A model generated the notes under the pieces. That model did no database searches and was not told where the DNA came from. It saw only the letters and a list, made by a program, of their open reading frames with translations. From contig JASLKG010000002.1 of assembly GCA_030747695.1 (NCBI GenBank), positions 62,001 to 126,000 of the forward strand: DNA of 64,000 bases. The letters are read 5' to 3'. The stretch comes from Candidatus Poseidoniaceae archaeon. GTDB taxonomy: Archaea > Thermoplasmatota > Poseidoniia > Poseidoniales > Poseidoniaceae. This document shows positions 40,153 through 52,100 of the stretch, one piece after another. The translations under genes and the position numbers were made by a program. Every line of letters begins with the position of its first letter. Position 1 is the first letter of the stretch.

Positions 40153-40554
40153 ATGTCTGAAATCAAAAAGGTCATCGTTGATGGAAAAGAGTTTGCTGTC
40201 GAATTAGAAGTTGATGGAGATGTCTGGAAAGCAACTGTTGAAGGTGAAACATTTGAAATCGTCATTCCTAACTCGGGACCAAATCCAAAACAGCGAAGAA
40301 GTTCGGGTGGTAAATCAAAGAAATCTGGTAAAGTAAGTGCTAACATCCCCGGCAAAGTAGTAACTGTTGAAGTTAGCGTAGGTGATATTGTTACTGAAGG
40401 ACAAGTTGTAATGATACTTGAGGCCATGAAAATGCAAAATGAAATTCAAGCACCTATTAGTGGCACTGTGACTGAAATTCACTGCGCAGAAGGGCAATCA
40501 ATAGAAGCAAATATCCCATTATTGATTATTACTTCACCAGATGAAGATAAGTAA
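40153..40554 (+). CDS. Biotin carboxyl carrier protein
   Basis: 133 residues. The C-terminal lipoyl/biotinyl domain has 'GKVVTVEVSVGDIVTEG', 'ILEAMKMQNEI' with biotinylated Lys at about residue 93, and 'LLIITSPDED'. A basic, Ser/Gly-rich linker (SSGGKSKKSG) joins it to an N-terminal strand domain (VIVDGKEFAVELEVDG). It shuttles carboxybiotin to the carboxyltransferase encoded upstream. Biotin would be attached by the ligase half of the fusion at 20329-21693. GGAGATGATTTA precedes the ATG. Confidence 0.93.
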   Translation: MSEIKKVIVDGKEFAVELEVDGDVWKATVEGETFEIVIPNSGPNPKQRRSSGGKSKKSGKVSANIPGKVVTVEVSVGDIVTEGQVVMILEAMKMQNEIQAPISGTVTEIHCAEGQSIEANIPLLIITSPDEDK

Positions 40555-40600
40555 ACAAAAAAATGCAATGGTTAAAGCAATACAGAAGTTAGGTGAAATT

Positions 40601-40840
40601 ATGGGAGAAGAGGCCGTTTGTGATTATCCTGGTTGTGGTTCAATCGGCGATATTATCTCAAGACTCTCCCCGGAAGGTTACTTAGTAGCAACTGGCAAGA
40701 AAGCTTATTCATTCCGTGAAGCATATCGCCGGTTCCACTATTGTGGTCCACATCATGATGAACTAATGGGTGGAGTTTGGTCTCGAGTTCGAAAACCTGA
40801 TGACAAGGATGATGGACATATTGCACCAACTGCAATTTAA
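40601..40840 (+). CDS. Small cysteine/histidine protein, probable zinc-binding
   Basis: 79 residues from ATG 40601, preceded by GGTGAAATT; the in-frame start at 40541 would overlap the biotin-carrier gene. The metal-type ligands are CDYPGCG (C-x4-C) and 'YCGPHHDE' (C-x2-HH), consistent with one zinc site. Otherwise basic, with a disordered acidic C terminus. Family not recognised. It follows the biotin-carrier gene closely, but no direct link to carboxylation is evident. Confidence 0.6.
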   Translation: MGEEAVCDYPGCGSIGDIISRLSPEGYLVATGKKAYSFREAYRRFHYCGPHHDELMGGVWSRVRKPDDKDDGHIAPTAI

Positions 40841-40856
40841 ATAACTAAATCGGTGA

Positions 40857-40870
40857 AGATCTTTTGATCT
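40857..40870. terminator. Possible bidirectional terminator between convergent genes
   Basis: AGATC-TTTT-GATCT, a 5-bp stem with a T-rich loop and neighbouring T and A runs, in the 38-base gap between the stops of the zinc protein and glutamate dehydrogenase genes. The signal is weak and by inspection only. Confidence 0.3.
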
Positions 40871-40878
40871 ATTATTAA

Positions 40879-42279
<1,401 letters not shown>

Positions 42280-42318
42280 CTATAGGGGCTTTAGAAACAT
42301 TCCCTACTCTAGGATAGC

Positions 42319-42804
42319 CTAGCAGTATGGACATACAACATTGAATCTAGCCAGACGTTCTAATCTACGCTCACCGTTTTCATCTGTTTCTGCCATTGCA
42401 CGAATTGCTTCTTCAATCAGTGCATGCTGGTCAGATTGAATTCCCAACAAATTCCTCAATGTATCCACTAGTGCCCATTCTTCTTCAGTGATAATCTCAT
42501 CATCCAAAGCTGCAACCAATGCTGTTTGATAGATAGTCGCATCTCCAATGTGATGCCCTGAGAACTGTGAACCATCTTCAAATGGAGAAGGATCGATTCC
42601 TTTTGCTACATCCATAGCCATGCCTACATCAAATGGCGACACACCTAGTGAAGTAGCTAGAACTTTCATTATTGACGCTTCGTCATCTGTGACAATTCCA
42701 TCATCTAATGCTGTCTTCATTAACTCGAGATAAAGGTGTAATCCGCGACTTGGTATTAGCGCCATAATTGCCGTTGATGGGCTATACGGTTTGAGGATTG
42801 CCAT
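42319..42804 (-). CDS. TerB-like helical protein
   Basis: 161 residues, all helix, with an internal repeat. Each half has an acidic 'ALDDGIVTDDEASIMKVLA' / 'ALDDEIITEEEWALVDTLR' block, the TerB/TerB-C-like pattern, with two probable acidic metal-binding sites. The C terminus ends VCPYC, a lone CxxC. The start could be the ATG at 42804 or at 42762. Function unknown, often linked to stress or membrane-protein partners in other genomes. It is divergent from the ribbon-helix-helix gene. Confidence 0.7.
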   Translation of the reverse strand: MAILKPYSPSTAIMALIPSRGLHLYLELMKTALDDGIVTDDEASIMKVLATSLGVSPFDVGMAMDVAKGIDPSPFEDGSQFSGHHIGDATIYQTALVAALDDEIITEEEWALVDTLRNLLGIQSDQHALIEEAIRAMAETDENGERRLERLARFNVVCPYC

Positions 42805-42853
42805 TGAATGAAAATATTTTTTAACACATATGTAATCAACTGTATTTCAATTT

Positions 42854-42871
42854 GTATTACAATTGTGATAC
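42854..42871. promoter_or_regulatory. Imperfect 18-bp palindrome, candidate operator of the ribbon-helix-helix regulator
   Basis: GTATTACAATTGTGATAC, a dyad with a single T/C mismatch pair. A partial copy GTATTTCAATT starts at 42842. A TATA-like CATTTATG follows at 42871-42878, 40 bases before the start codon of the regulator gene. Palindrome plus half-site next to the regulator's own promoter suggests autoregulation; binding is inference. Confidence 0.45.
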
Positions 42872-42917
42872 ATTTATGTACTTGAGGTTGGGTGGATACT
42901 CTACAGGAGACCTACTG

Positions 42918-43292
42918 ATGAACACTCCAAGCACGCTCGTTTCGCTAAGAATAACCGACGAAGAGTTGGCACTACTTGATGCACGCGTAGGATTAGATGG
43001 GACAAGGAATCGCAGCGACGTCATTCGTTCAGCGATTAGAAATTTATTATCTGGGCAACCGCTACTTCCTGAAATGGACAGTGTTACAATCCCTATTGGC
43101 AGGTCTATGAAAAATAGACTTGGACAGTTGTATGAGTTACAAGGCATTAGCCCTGAGCAGGCAACACAACAGGGATTGCAAGATTATGTTCGTCGCTTAA
43201 TAGCAGAAGAAGCTGTACTAAATGATATACTCGAAAAAGATCTAGAGAATTCAAGATCTAAGACAATAGGACGTAAGGAGTTCACTGAGTGA
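42918..43292 (+). CDS. Ribbon-helix-helix (CopG/Arc-type) transcription regulator
   Basis: 124 residues from ATG 42918; upstream in-frame sequence is the promoter. The RHH domain lies at the start: a strand (STLVSLRITDEELALLD) then two helices with 'NRSDVIRSAIRNLLS'. A second helical part follows (PIGRSMKNRLGQLYELQG and EEAVLNDILEKDLEN), possibly a dimer or effector region. RHH proteins bind DNA as dimers on palindromes; archaeal relatives regulate cell-division genes (CdrS/CdrL-like). A palindrome lies just upstream. Its own target set is not known. Confidence 0.82.
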   Translation: MNTPSTLVSLRITDEELALLDARVGLDGTRNRSDVIRSAIRNLLSGQPLLPEMDSVTIPIGRSMKNRLGQLYELQGISPEQATQQGLQDYVRRLIAEEAVLNDILEKDLENSRSKTIGRKEFTE

Positions 43293-43628
43293 ATACTGGG
43301 TGAGAGCCACATAAGGAGGGGATGGGAAAATGCGAAGGAATACAATCCACAACAACGGAAATGATTCCTCCTTCCAAACCGATATTGCAATGCCAGGCAG
43401 TATCAGTTTCGTTGCACTACGTCTTCGTGCAAAATTTGCACAAACTGGCAAAAACCCAACACACGTCCCCCTGGATTCCGACCAGGGGGACTCCGATTCC
43501 ACTCCTGTTTGCTGATAGGAGTTGTACCACACGCATCCGGGCCCCCAAATTCCCGGGTGCAATTTAGATGACTAGTGCGACCGCGCTTAATCCTCAACCT
43601 TAAGGCCCTTCGACAAAGGCAAGCGTGT
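43293..43628 (+). other. 336-base gap without a clear protein gene: leader or ncRNA region
   Basis: A purine-rich AAGGAGGGG at about 43311-43319 precedes a possible short frame (43330-43515), but its codons use many C-ending triplets unlike the neighbouring genes. The later half holds stable hairpins (see 43391-43560). The stretch is richer in G and C than its surroundings. It ends at the XPD start. Confidence 0.45.
43391..43560 (+). ncRNA. Candidate structured RNA with several strong hairpins
   Basis: Stems by inspection: 43465-43474/43482-43491 (10 bp, GTCCCCCTGG with CCAGGGGGAC, 7-base loop); 43501-43506/43517-43522 (ACTCCT/AGGAGT); 43533-43541/43552-43560 (9 bp GCATCCGGG/CCCGGGTGC, one G-T pair). 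Upstream, 43412-43417, 43427-43432 and 43436-43441 can pair in two mutually exclusive ways, inside outer stems TGCCAG/CTGGCA and AGTTT/AAACT. No conserved RNase P or SRP motif was recognised. Strand is not certain; the XPD mRNA leader is an alternative. Confidence 0.4.
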
Positions 43629-45686
43629 ATGCACGCCAATGAAGTTACACATTGGCTGGCCCATCCAATTCCAAGAGAAGGACAACTTGACATGGTTACT
43701 TCGTGCATAGACACTATGTTGGAGGGAAAAACACATTTGGCTAGTGCACCAACTGGTGTTGGAAAAACAGCTGCTGCATTAGCAGCAGCACTAGATATTG
43801 CTCAAAAATCAAATGAACGTAAAACGATAATGTTCGTCACACCAAGACAAAGTCAACATAAAATTGTAGTAGATACTGTTCGACAAATAAACGATCGGAA
43901 TCCTGAGAATAAACTTACTCTTGTCGATATGATTGGCCAATCGGGAATGTGTGTTGAGCCCTTTGCAGGAAATTCAGGTCCAGCCTTCTCATTAATGTGC
44001 TCACAGCATCGGAAAAATAAGCAATGTAAACCCTGGTTGACCAATGCTCCTGACTTTATCAAGCGAATACTGTCAGATCCCTTGCACGTGGGTGAGCTTG
44101 TGGAAATGTCCAAAATACATCGTGAACATGGTGAAAAATTACAAACCTGCCCATGGAAAGCAGCAAGAACTGCAGCAAAAAGTGCTGATATTGTTGTATG
44201 CGATTATAATCATCTCTTCATTGATGAAGTACGTACAGCTTCATTGAAAGCAATGGAATTAGATTTGCAGGATTTAATTGTCATTGTTGATGAGGGACAC
44301 AATTTACCAGATAGAGTGCGTATGGGTATGAAGAGAACTCTCACTCCAACAATGGTTAGAAATGCTGCCACTGAAGTTGAAGAGCACCTAGGCCATATAG
44401 AAAAATCATCTAGAATAAATAGCGATGCAGCAGAAGCTTTACAACTAAAAAGGTGGAATTTTGAAGTTTGCAAAGAGTTGCGAAAGGTTTTGAATCGTGA
44501 ATTTAAAAATTTACTTGGAGAATTAGTTGATTCAAATGAACTAAAGGTTGATGCCAAAGATATCATCTCATGGGTTGATGAAGCATTTGATGCTGTTGCT
44601 GCAATAGTCAATCAATCCACACTAACAGGCGAAGGACCACCATTCACGCCGCCTCACAAAGATGAAAGATGGTATCTGATGAAAACACTGTTGGCCAGTA
44701 ATGAAGTTGATGTAGATGAAAATGGGGAAAATGAGCCGTCTGCTCATCTACTTGCTGATTTATTTGATGTAATATTACGCTTTGGAAATACTACTGCTTT
44801 GTGTTTAGTCTTTGAAGGAGAAGGGAGAGATGGAAGAATTATTTCTCATCTACTTGATGCAGGCCTAGTTGCTGGACCGATTTTTGAAAAAACATACTGT
44901 GCAATGATGATGAGTGGAACTCTTGATCCGCCCCATATGTTTGCTGATTTACTTGGAATTGAAAATGAGAAACGAGGAGAAAGCGTCCACCCCTCGCCAT
45001 TTGCTAAAGAAAGAAGACCGATTGTGGTTGCAACTGATGTAACAACTCTGTGGAAAGAAAGAGGTTTCGAAAATACACGTAAGATACGAGAACATATCAT
45101 CAAATTATCTCAGTCAACACCTGGTAATGTTGCTGCATTTGTACCATCATACAAAATTCTTGAAGAGATTTTTACCGATCTACATATTCCTGGATTAAAA
45201 AAGATGACTGAATCAAGAAAATGGAGCAAGCAAGATATTGACTCACTACTAGTTGAACTTGAAGATTCTAAAAAAATAGGATCACGCATACTATTGGCAG
45301 GTGTATTTAACGGGAAATTATCAGAAGGTATTGATTACAAAGGAGGGATGTTGGATGCTGTGATTTGCATAGGGATTCCAAACGCTCCACCCTCGGTATA
45401 CCATAATGCCTTAGGTGATTACATTAGCCAAAAATTTGGCTCAGAAAAAAAATGGAGATACACAACCATACAACCCTCTGTTAATTCAATATTACAGGCA
45501 ATGGGGAGGCCTATACGTGCCATGGGAGACAGAGCCCTTATTTTGTTACTAGATCGTAGGAATTCAGAGAGAACTTACAAAATATGCTACCCCCCTGACA
45601 CAATGATGAATCCAGTTTCTAACGCAGACTCAACTGCAAGATTTGCAAAACGTTTCTTTTCTAAAGTGAAATGGGAAGAGTCGTAG
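43629..45686 (+). CDS. XPD-family DNA helicase with iron-sulfur cluster
   Basis: 685 residues from ATG 43629; a GTG at 43575 is in frame but would start beside a hairpin. Walker A APTGVGKTAA; Walker B as VDEGHN (DEGH instead of DEAH); Fe-S cysteines in 'SGMCVEPFAG', 'LMCSQHRKNKQCKPWL' and 'LQTCPWKAAR', as in XPD/Rad3 helicases. Later motifs include 'MSGTLDPP', 'GNVAAFVPSYKILEEI', 'GKLSEGIDYKGG' and 'AMGRPIRAMGDRALILLLDRR'. It unwinds DNA 5' to 3' in repair. It is followed by an Hsp20-like gene. The N terminus up to 'HPIPREGQLDMV' is normal for the family. Confidence 0.93.
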   Translation: MHANEVTHWLAHPIPREGQLDMVTSCIDTMLEGKTHLASAPTGVGKTAAALAAALDIAQKSNERKTIMFVTPRQSQHKIVVDTVRQINDRNPENKLTLVDMIGQSGMCVEPFAGNSGPAFSLMCSQHRKNKQCKPWLTNAPDFIKRILSDPLHVGELVEMSKIHREHGEKLQTCPWKAARTAAKSADIVVCDYNHLFIDEVRTASLKAMELDLQDLIVIVDEGHNLPDRVRMGMKRTLTPTMVRNAATEVEEHLGHIEKSSRINSDAAEALQLKRWNFEVCKELRKVLNREFKNLLGELVDSNELKVDAKDIISWVDEAFDAVAAIVNQSTLTGEGPPFTPPHKDERWYLMKTLLASNEVDVDENGENEPSAHLLADLFDVILRFGNTTALCLVFEGEGRDGRIISHLLDAGLVAGPIFEKTYCAMMMSGTLDPPHMFADLLGIENEKRGESVHPSPFAKERRPIVVATDVTTLWKERGFENTRKIREHIIKLSQSTPGNVAAFVPSYKILEEIFTDLHIPGLKKMTESRKWSKQDIDSLLVELEDSKKIGSRILLAGVFNGKLSEGIDYKGGMLDAVICIGIPNAPPSVYHNALGDYISQKFGSEKKWRYTTIQPSVNSILQAMGRPIRAMGDRALILLLDRRNSERTYKICYPPDTMMNPVSNADSTARFAKRFFSKVKWEES

Positions 45687-45718
45687 AGTTCATTATACTC
45701 CACCGTAGAGGCCCGTGC

Positions 45719-46141
45719 ATGCAAGAGTGGGATGAAGTCGAAATTCAAACTGTTTCAGATGGCCTTGATGCATCTCCGCGGGAATTACATGCATCGTTTG
45801 AGATTACTGGAGATCACCTTGCAGAGGTTAGAGATCGACACACTATGATGTTAGTAGCATCTGGAGAATTACCAGAATCTCACATTGCAGAAATCGCACC
45901 AGAGAGGCGCCTTGATTGGATGATTGAAGAATTGAATGGAAGAAAATTTAGCGATGGTTTGTCTATTCCACTACATGGTGCAGATGATTCAATCATAGAA
46001 TTATCTCGGGGAGAAATCGAGGGTCATAGCATTTTACGACTTAAAGTTGGATCTGACTTTGAGCGCAAGTTACCACTTCCTAAAGATATCGAGTCAATAG
46101 ATGCTACATTGGAAGATGGCATCCTAAATGTCAGATGGTAA
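45719..46141 (+). CDS. Small protein with Hsp20-like fold
   Basis: 140 residues from ATG 45719; in-frame starts upstream overlap the XPD stop. The C-terminal part 'ERKLPLPKDIESIDATLEDG' plus ILNVRW resembles the alpha-crystallin domain's last strands (LP...V...I-A...L.dGIL.V). The front half is strand- and acid-rich with an unusual 'GRKFSDGLSIPLHGADDS'. It may be a small heat-shock-like chaperone or CS-domain cochaperone. Lies 32 bases after the XPD gene and ends two bases before the giant surface protein's stop on the other strand. Confidence 0.6.
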   Translation: MQEWDEVEIQTVSDGLDASPRELHASFEITGDHLAEVRDRHTMMLVASGELPESHIAEIAPERRLDWMIEELNGRKFSDGLSIPLHGADDSIIELSRGEIEGHSILRLKVGSDFERKLPLPKDIESIDATLEDGILNVRW

Positions 46142-46142
46142 T

Positions 46143-49100
46143 TCAACGATTAGGTATTTCTGGCATCTGTGTGATCTCATCTGCAACACGTGTCAGTGCT
46201 CTTTGCGCATTGACCTTATGTGATTCATTCATTTCATGACGACTATATCTCGCTTCTTCGAATACTGAATCTAACGCGGTTAATGATTCTTCAGAGATTT
46301 GTGGCAATGCTTGACGTATAGCCATTTCGAACTCTCTTACGGTCTCGAAATCACGGCGTAAGAATCCTCTTTGCATTAGTACATGGACAAGACTCTCATA
46401 GCAATTGAAAATTGCTTCCCTCATTGCATCACCAGCAGCCAATAACTCAGCCGTATATGAGAATATATCTGCAAGTTCCTTTGCCGCTTCTGCAGCTCTT
46501 CGTCTTAGAATAACAAATGCTGCTAAAGCACCTGCAACAATAACCACGAGTGCATACATCCACCAAGGCACTCCAGACCCTTCATCATTGTATGAATAAC
46601 TTAGTTCCGTACCGACACTATATTCTGCATTGAAATTAGTAACAGATGTATCTGATAGAATTCCACCACTAGATGTTGTAATAATTATGGTTAATTCACC
46701 CCATGTAGATGTGTCCCCATATGGCGGATCTGAATTGAACTCAAAGACGGCAACACCATCTTCATTTGTAACGATTCTTTTGTTTGCAAGTATAGTCTCA
46801 TTTTCGTGTTCAATGAATACTTCAAATGCAATATTTGCAACACCTAGGCCAGTATCTTTAGCAGATACAATGATTTCACCCATAACAACTTCTTGTTTAT
46901 CTTCAACAATTGGTTCAACTTCAACATCGATTGAAGCATCAATAGTAATTGGTATCTCATCTGTCCATATGTCACTTGCTCTTAGGAACAGTGATGTATT
47001 TTCAGGAGTGTGAACATTTAGTGATATTGCACCGGGTTCCAACCACGAAGGTGCAATTGCAGTCATGGTAAATTCGCCACTATTCCACAATATGCTGCTC
47101 GCAACTATACAACGGTAATCGCTTCCTGTTTGTGAACAATATGGGCCTTCTCCAAGTGAAAGTATTGCATTATCTATACTGATTTCTTGCCCTCCAACTT
47201 CAGAAACCCGACCAGTTATGACAATTGGATAATTGATTCCATCACTACGCACTACTTCGGTCGAAATTTGATTTATAGTGATAATAACATCTGCCCAAAC
47301 ACGTACAGTTTTTGTGTCTTCAACAGGAAGATGTCCTGAACTACCATCAAACTTGAATGTCAAGTTATGCAAACCTCGAGCATACGTAGATTCTGCTCTT
47401 ATTGAAGCACTCCAAGCTCCTGTTATGTCAGTTTGAGCATATCCAACCTGTTGCCCATCCAAGAATATGTAAATGGTTTCACTGGACAAACCATCATTGT
47501 TAGCTGTATCAAGATCATATAGCGTACCACTTATCTCCCAGAAATCATCTCTTGTAACATCAAAGTCTACTATATTTACATCTATTCCAGTTCTATGCGC
47601 GAGGAAGAAAGTAGTATTACCTTGGCCTGCCCTATACCATCCTTGTGTAGGAACACTTGCAACCACTGTGTGTGTACCGTCAGTGAAAATGTTAGGGACG
47701 GTCCAATTTATTGTGAAATTACCATTTTCATCTGTGGTACCATTACCAATCTGTATTCCTTCTACAGTAATGAAAACTGTCATTCCAGACAAAGGTGATA
47801 ATTGATTGTCTCCCACAAATCCATCTATTACAGTGTTATCTGCAACAGCAAGTTGTTCAGGAATATGTACTTCTACATAGATTCTAGAATAGATATTCCA
47901 AGTTCCACTATCGTTACTTGGTAAGTAATATTGAGTTCCAGGGAATGATGCTTCCATGACTAATGGTCCAAGAGTTGCGTCTGCAGGCATAGTATGCACT
48001 GCAGTAAATCCTCCATCCGCACTTGTAGTGACGTTTGTTATCAAAATTCCACCAAGATAAATCTGTATTGTTTCACCCTCAAGTGGATTGTCAACTAAGT
48101 CAAGTAATCTGCCTTGAATTGTTAGAACATCTTCACGATTCACTTCTCCTCCACTTGTTAATAGCAAAATCTTAGTTGGCACAGCAACTGAGAAATTTGA
48201 AACATCGCTACTAGGATGATAGAAATCAGGATTTGAACTGTCTCCAATACCTATTGGATCAACCCAATCTCTTCCGCCTGTAAATTCAACTTGTATGTCA
48301 TGAGGTCCTGCTGAAATACTGGAAGGTGAGGTCCATGCAAATCCGAATTGTCCTGTGGTTGCATTTGATTCTACGCTGGCAATAGGAACACCGTCGACAT
48401 GAAGATAAATAACAGCCCCTGAATTCTCACCATTCTCTTGAAGTGGCAAACCTAGATCATCAAGTAGTGTTCCATTAACATATAGTGTATCTCCTGCAAC
48501 GATAGATGTAGAGTGTTCTAATATCGTCATAATAGTTTCTGCAAGCACTACAAATTTCATTTCAGCATCATCGCCGACCAAACCAGTTGTTCCAGGAGTG
48601 CCAGAGAAATTTGCACTAAGATCATGGAATCCTGGAATCAAATCTGATGGAGATGTTAATGAGATGTTAGCAAATCCATTAGAGTCAGTGCTGCCTGTTC
48701 CTGTAACTATGGTTCCATTTAACACCACACTAACTTGTACACCACTCACCGGAGAGCCAGTATTATCGATTAATAACAAACGAATATCAATATCATCTCC
48801 CCTGTCAACACGATCGTTTAGCGAAGGTTGTCCTGCGCCATCAAATACAGGATCTAGGAATGTCAAAGTAGTAAATCCTTTACTGTCAAAGCTTTGATTG
48901 GCTTGAGACCCTGAATAATAATTGACCGAAGGAATATAGCTTGCCTCAGCCACATGGGTACCTGCTGGGAAGCTTGAATCTAGAGTAATTATAGCAGTCC
49001 ATGTTCCATCCGGTTGCACAGAACCATTAGACAATTGGAATCCTGTAGCAAGACCATCAATTGTGAACAATATGTTTGCCTGTAAAGGATTACCATTTCT

Positions 49101-52100
49101 TATCTCCAATGAACTTCCATTATCACTTTCAATAGTACCGTTTACATTGAAAGATTCTCCAGCAACTGGATTGGCACTGATTGAATTGACCACAAGTATA
49201 GTCGTGGAACGAACAGTAATAGTGGATAAGTTTCGTTGGCATGACAGAAGATCAATACTTCCATTGAACAGGTATGATACTGTAATTAATCCTAGAGGTT
49301 GATCAAATGGTATTGTGTGTGAAAAATTAGCTCTACCATTTTCATCTGTAGTATTAGAATTGAGCCATGTTTCATCAAATAATACATCTATAGTATAATT
49401 GCCCAATGCTTGCCACATATTTGAAGACTCAACCATTTGGAGACTCAAATTGACACCTTCTCCTCGATTTACAATTATTGGATTTAGAGGTTGCATGCCT
49501 TCAAATGTAGTAACACCCATAACTTGTATTGAATGATTACTGATATCAGAAATGTAGAATGGTGATGAGTCTTCAACGACAGTTATTACAAAAATTCTCG
49601 GACCTCTTACGGTTCCATTGTTTAGTATATCTGTTGGAACTGAAAGATTGAAACTTCCATTAGTAGAAGTAAATACGCCATTGATTAAAATCTCATCTGG
49701 ATTATCTTCCCAAAACATTTCCAAAGCAACAGCTGATACTAATGGTCGACTTTGATTGTCTCCATCTTCAATTTGGCCAATTACTTGGAAATTTACTCCT
49801 GCTGTGATTACTGAAGGAATACTATCAACTCTTATGTTTGAAGGTGCTTGTATTGTAATGTTTATCTCAGTATAATTTCCTAAATGTCTTGTAGAACCTG
49901 CGGTTTTAGGGTCTGTAACATCATCTTGGATTTCCATTCTCATAACATAAAGTCCTGGGTCAACTCCACTTACAAGCCATTGGAATGTAGTATTACCATC
50001 AGCACCTGAAATCGAAGTTCCTATCGAGAGGTTGGCGCCTCCATAATCAAAAATATAGTCAACGGAAGATCCTGAAACATTAGACTCATCAGCAATATCT
50101 GAAACAAATACTGGAAGATCTACTGTAGAATTGATCTCTGCAACCAAATCAGAAGTTGTTTCCAACTCAATCCAAGAAGGTCTTAATTTGACCTCTGACT
50201 CAATACCCCAAGTTACCGAGGGTATATTTGGTAAGGCAGGAGGAACTGCTGTATCCACCCATTCCCAATAGGTCCCACCTTCAGGTGCCATTGCATTAAA
50301 ATCTGCTAGTACTTCGATCGTATATACACTAGAAGGAAGAGTTGTTGGAGCTGTTATAGTTATGTTGAATGTGCCTGTTGTATTGTTCAACATTGTAGTT
50401 CCCACATCAAAGAATCCTTGTTCGGTGACTAGTGTAGCTATGATTACCGAATCATTATTCAATACTGCAGTATTATGAACAGCATCTGTTATTGACCCAA
50501 CTATCCATGTTGTATTACCCAAATGCGTCCAATCATCAACAATAGTCAAAGCAACGTCAATATTTCCTTGGATTCTTAGCAAGGATGTACCTGATGATAC
50601 TTGATACCATCTGTTCCCACCAAATGCCATATCAAATTGATAATCACCTGCAAGCAAATTAGAATTTGTTGAAAATGTTGGAGATAATGTAGATGTTGAA
50701 GGATCAATTGTCTGATTTACCTGAGATCCGTCGAAATCAAAACTAAATGTGCCATTCAATATTAAATCAAACATACTTCCAAGGTGATCAGTCACTTGTA
50801 CTACAACTGCTGCAGGATTACCACGCAATTGTGGTGTTGCTTGTAATTCAAAGAATAACAAACCTTCCAGCCACCACTCGGTTCCAGAAGTGTTTAGTGA
50901 ATCTGTAGCATTTAATGCATCAGGGTAAAAGGTAAGTGATAGTTCAATCTCACCAGCCTTAACTCTCGTTATATTGCTAATCAATTGCTGTGAAATTTGG
51001 AATGAACCTGTAACCGAGACATTGAATAATTCAACAAAGGTACCTCCTCCGTTTAATTCCCTCATTCCAAATGATAAGTTACCAGATAATTGTGTTGGAC
51101 TTAATCCAAAGGACATTGCAGACCCATTTATGTAAACCATCTGGCCAACTTGTAAAATCGAATTATTGAGTCCCGGTCCTTCTATTGTAGCGGTCAGATT
51201 TGGAGCATCCCGGACATCCATTGTAATGTTATGTGTTGAAGGTCTCAAATGATATAGAGGACCCCCCACACTCTGAGAAGTATCTTGCCATCCATCGAAG
51301 CCAATGGTTGCTGAAATGTTACCTTTAGATTCTAATTCATCTAATGTGACATTAATTTCCCAATAGCCCCCAGAACCTACTACACCTGTAAGATTAGTAG
51401 ACCCAGTTACAGAAGAGGTAAAGTCTAACCAGACCGTCAAATTACCAAGTTTTTCAGAACCTTCTGTTTCATTGTTCTCAAATAGTAGCTTACCCGATAT
51501 TACAGTTGTAGCCCCTGCTCCAAGCACAGGAGCATCTATTGCAGATGGTGATTCATGCGTGATGTTTGAATCATCTGTTATATTTACAAACACACCAACG
51601 TCAATTGCGTCATGTGAGACATAACCGCTTTCCATATGTTCAATCATTATTGCAGCATAACCAGGCAATGAGGGAGTACCAACGGTTCCGTTCATCGTAA
51701 ATGTTCCATTTGCATCTGTGGTTGCAGTACCAAATAGATACTCTCCGCCACCGGCAGAGCCAGGGACATTAACTACATCTGCGACACTAACCATGTGTCC
51801 AAACAAACTAATATCTGGTATTACAGTACTATTTTCCACGTATCTCAAAACACCACTAACTATAACTTCTGTAGATCCATTACGATCATATGTAGTTGGA
51901 GTCCAAGTAAGATTTACAATTTCTACTTCTTCTGGAGGTGGACAAGCATCAAATGGAATCCATCCTAAATCATCACCGCCACTTCCTTGACTCATCTCTA
52001 ATCTAACCTCTCCCCATGTAGAATAGTGTTCACCGAACACATCGTAACCATTACCATTCCAATTTCCTGATGCATAACCATTAACATATCTGGCAGGTAG

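Noticed and set aside
43330..43515. Short frame of 61 codons after a good AAGGAGGGG site, before XPD
   Set aside because: Codon choice (many C-ending triplets) differs from the neighbours and the stretch is covered by hairpins; kept only as an alternative to the structured-RNA idea.
43391..43560. RNase P RNA or SRP RNA in the structured gap
   Set aside because: I looked for the conserved RNase P core and the SRP helix-8 GGAAGGAGC-type motif and found neither on either strand.
43251..43562. Minus-strand frame of 103 codons across the same gap
   Set aside because: Runs back into the regulator gene's 3' end and has no ribosome-binding site or family resemblance; best seen as a shadow.
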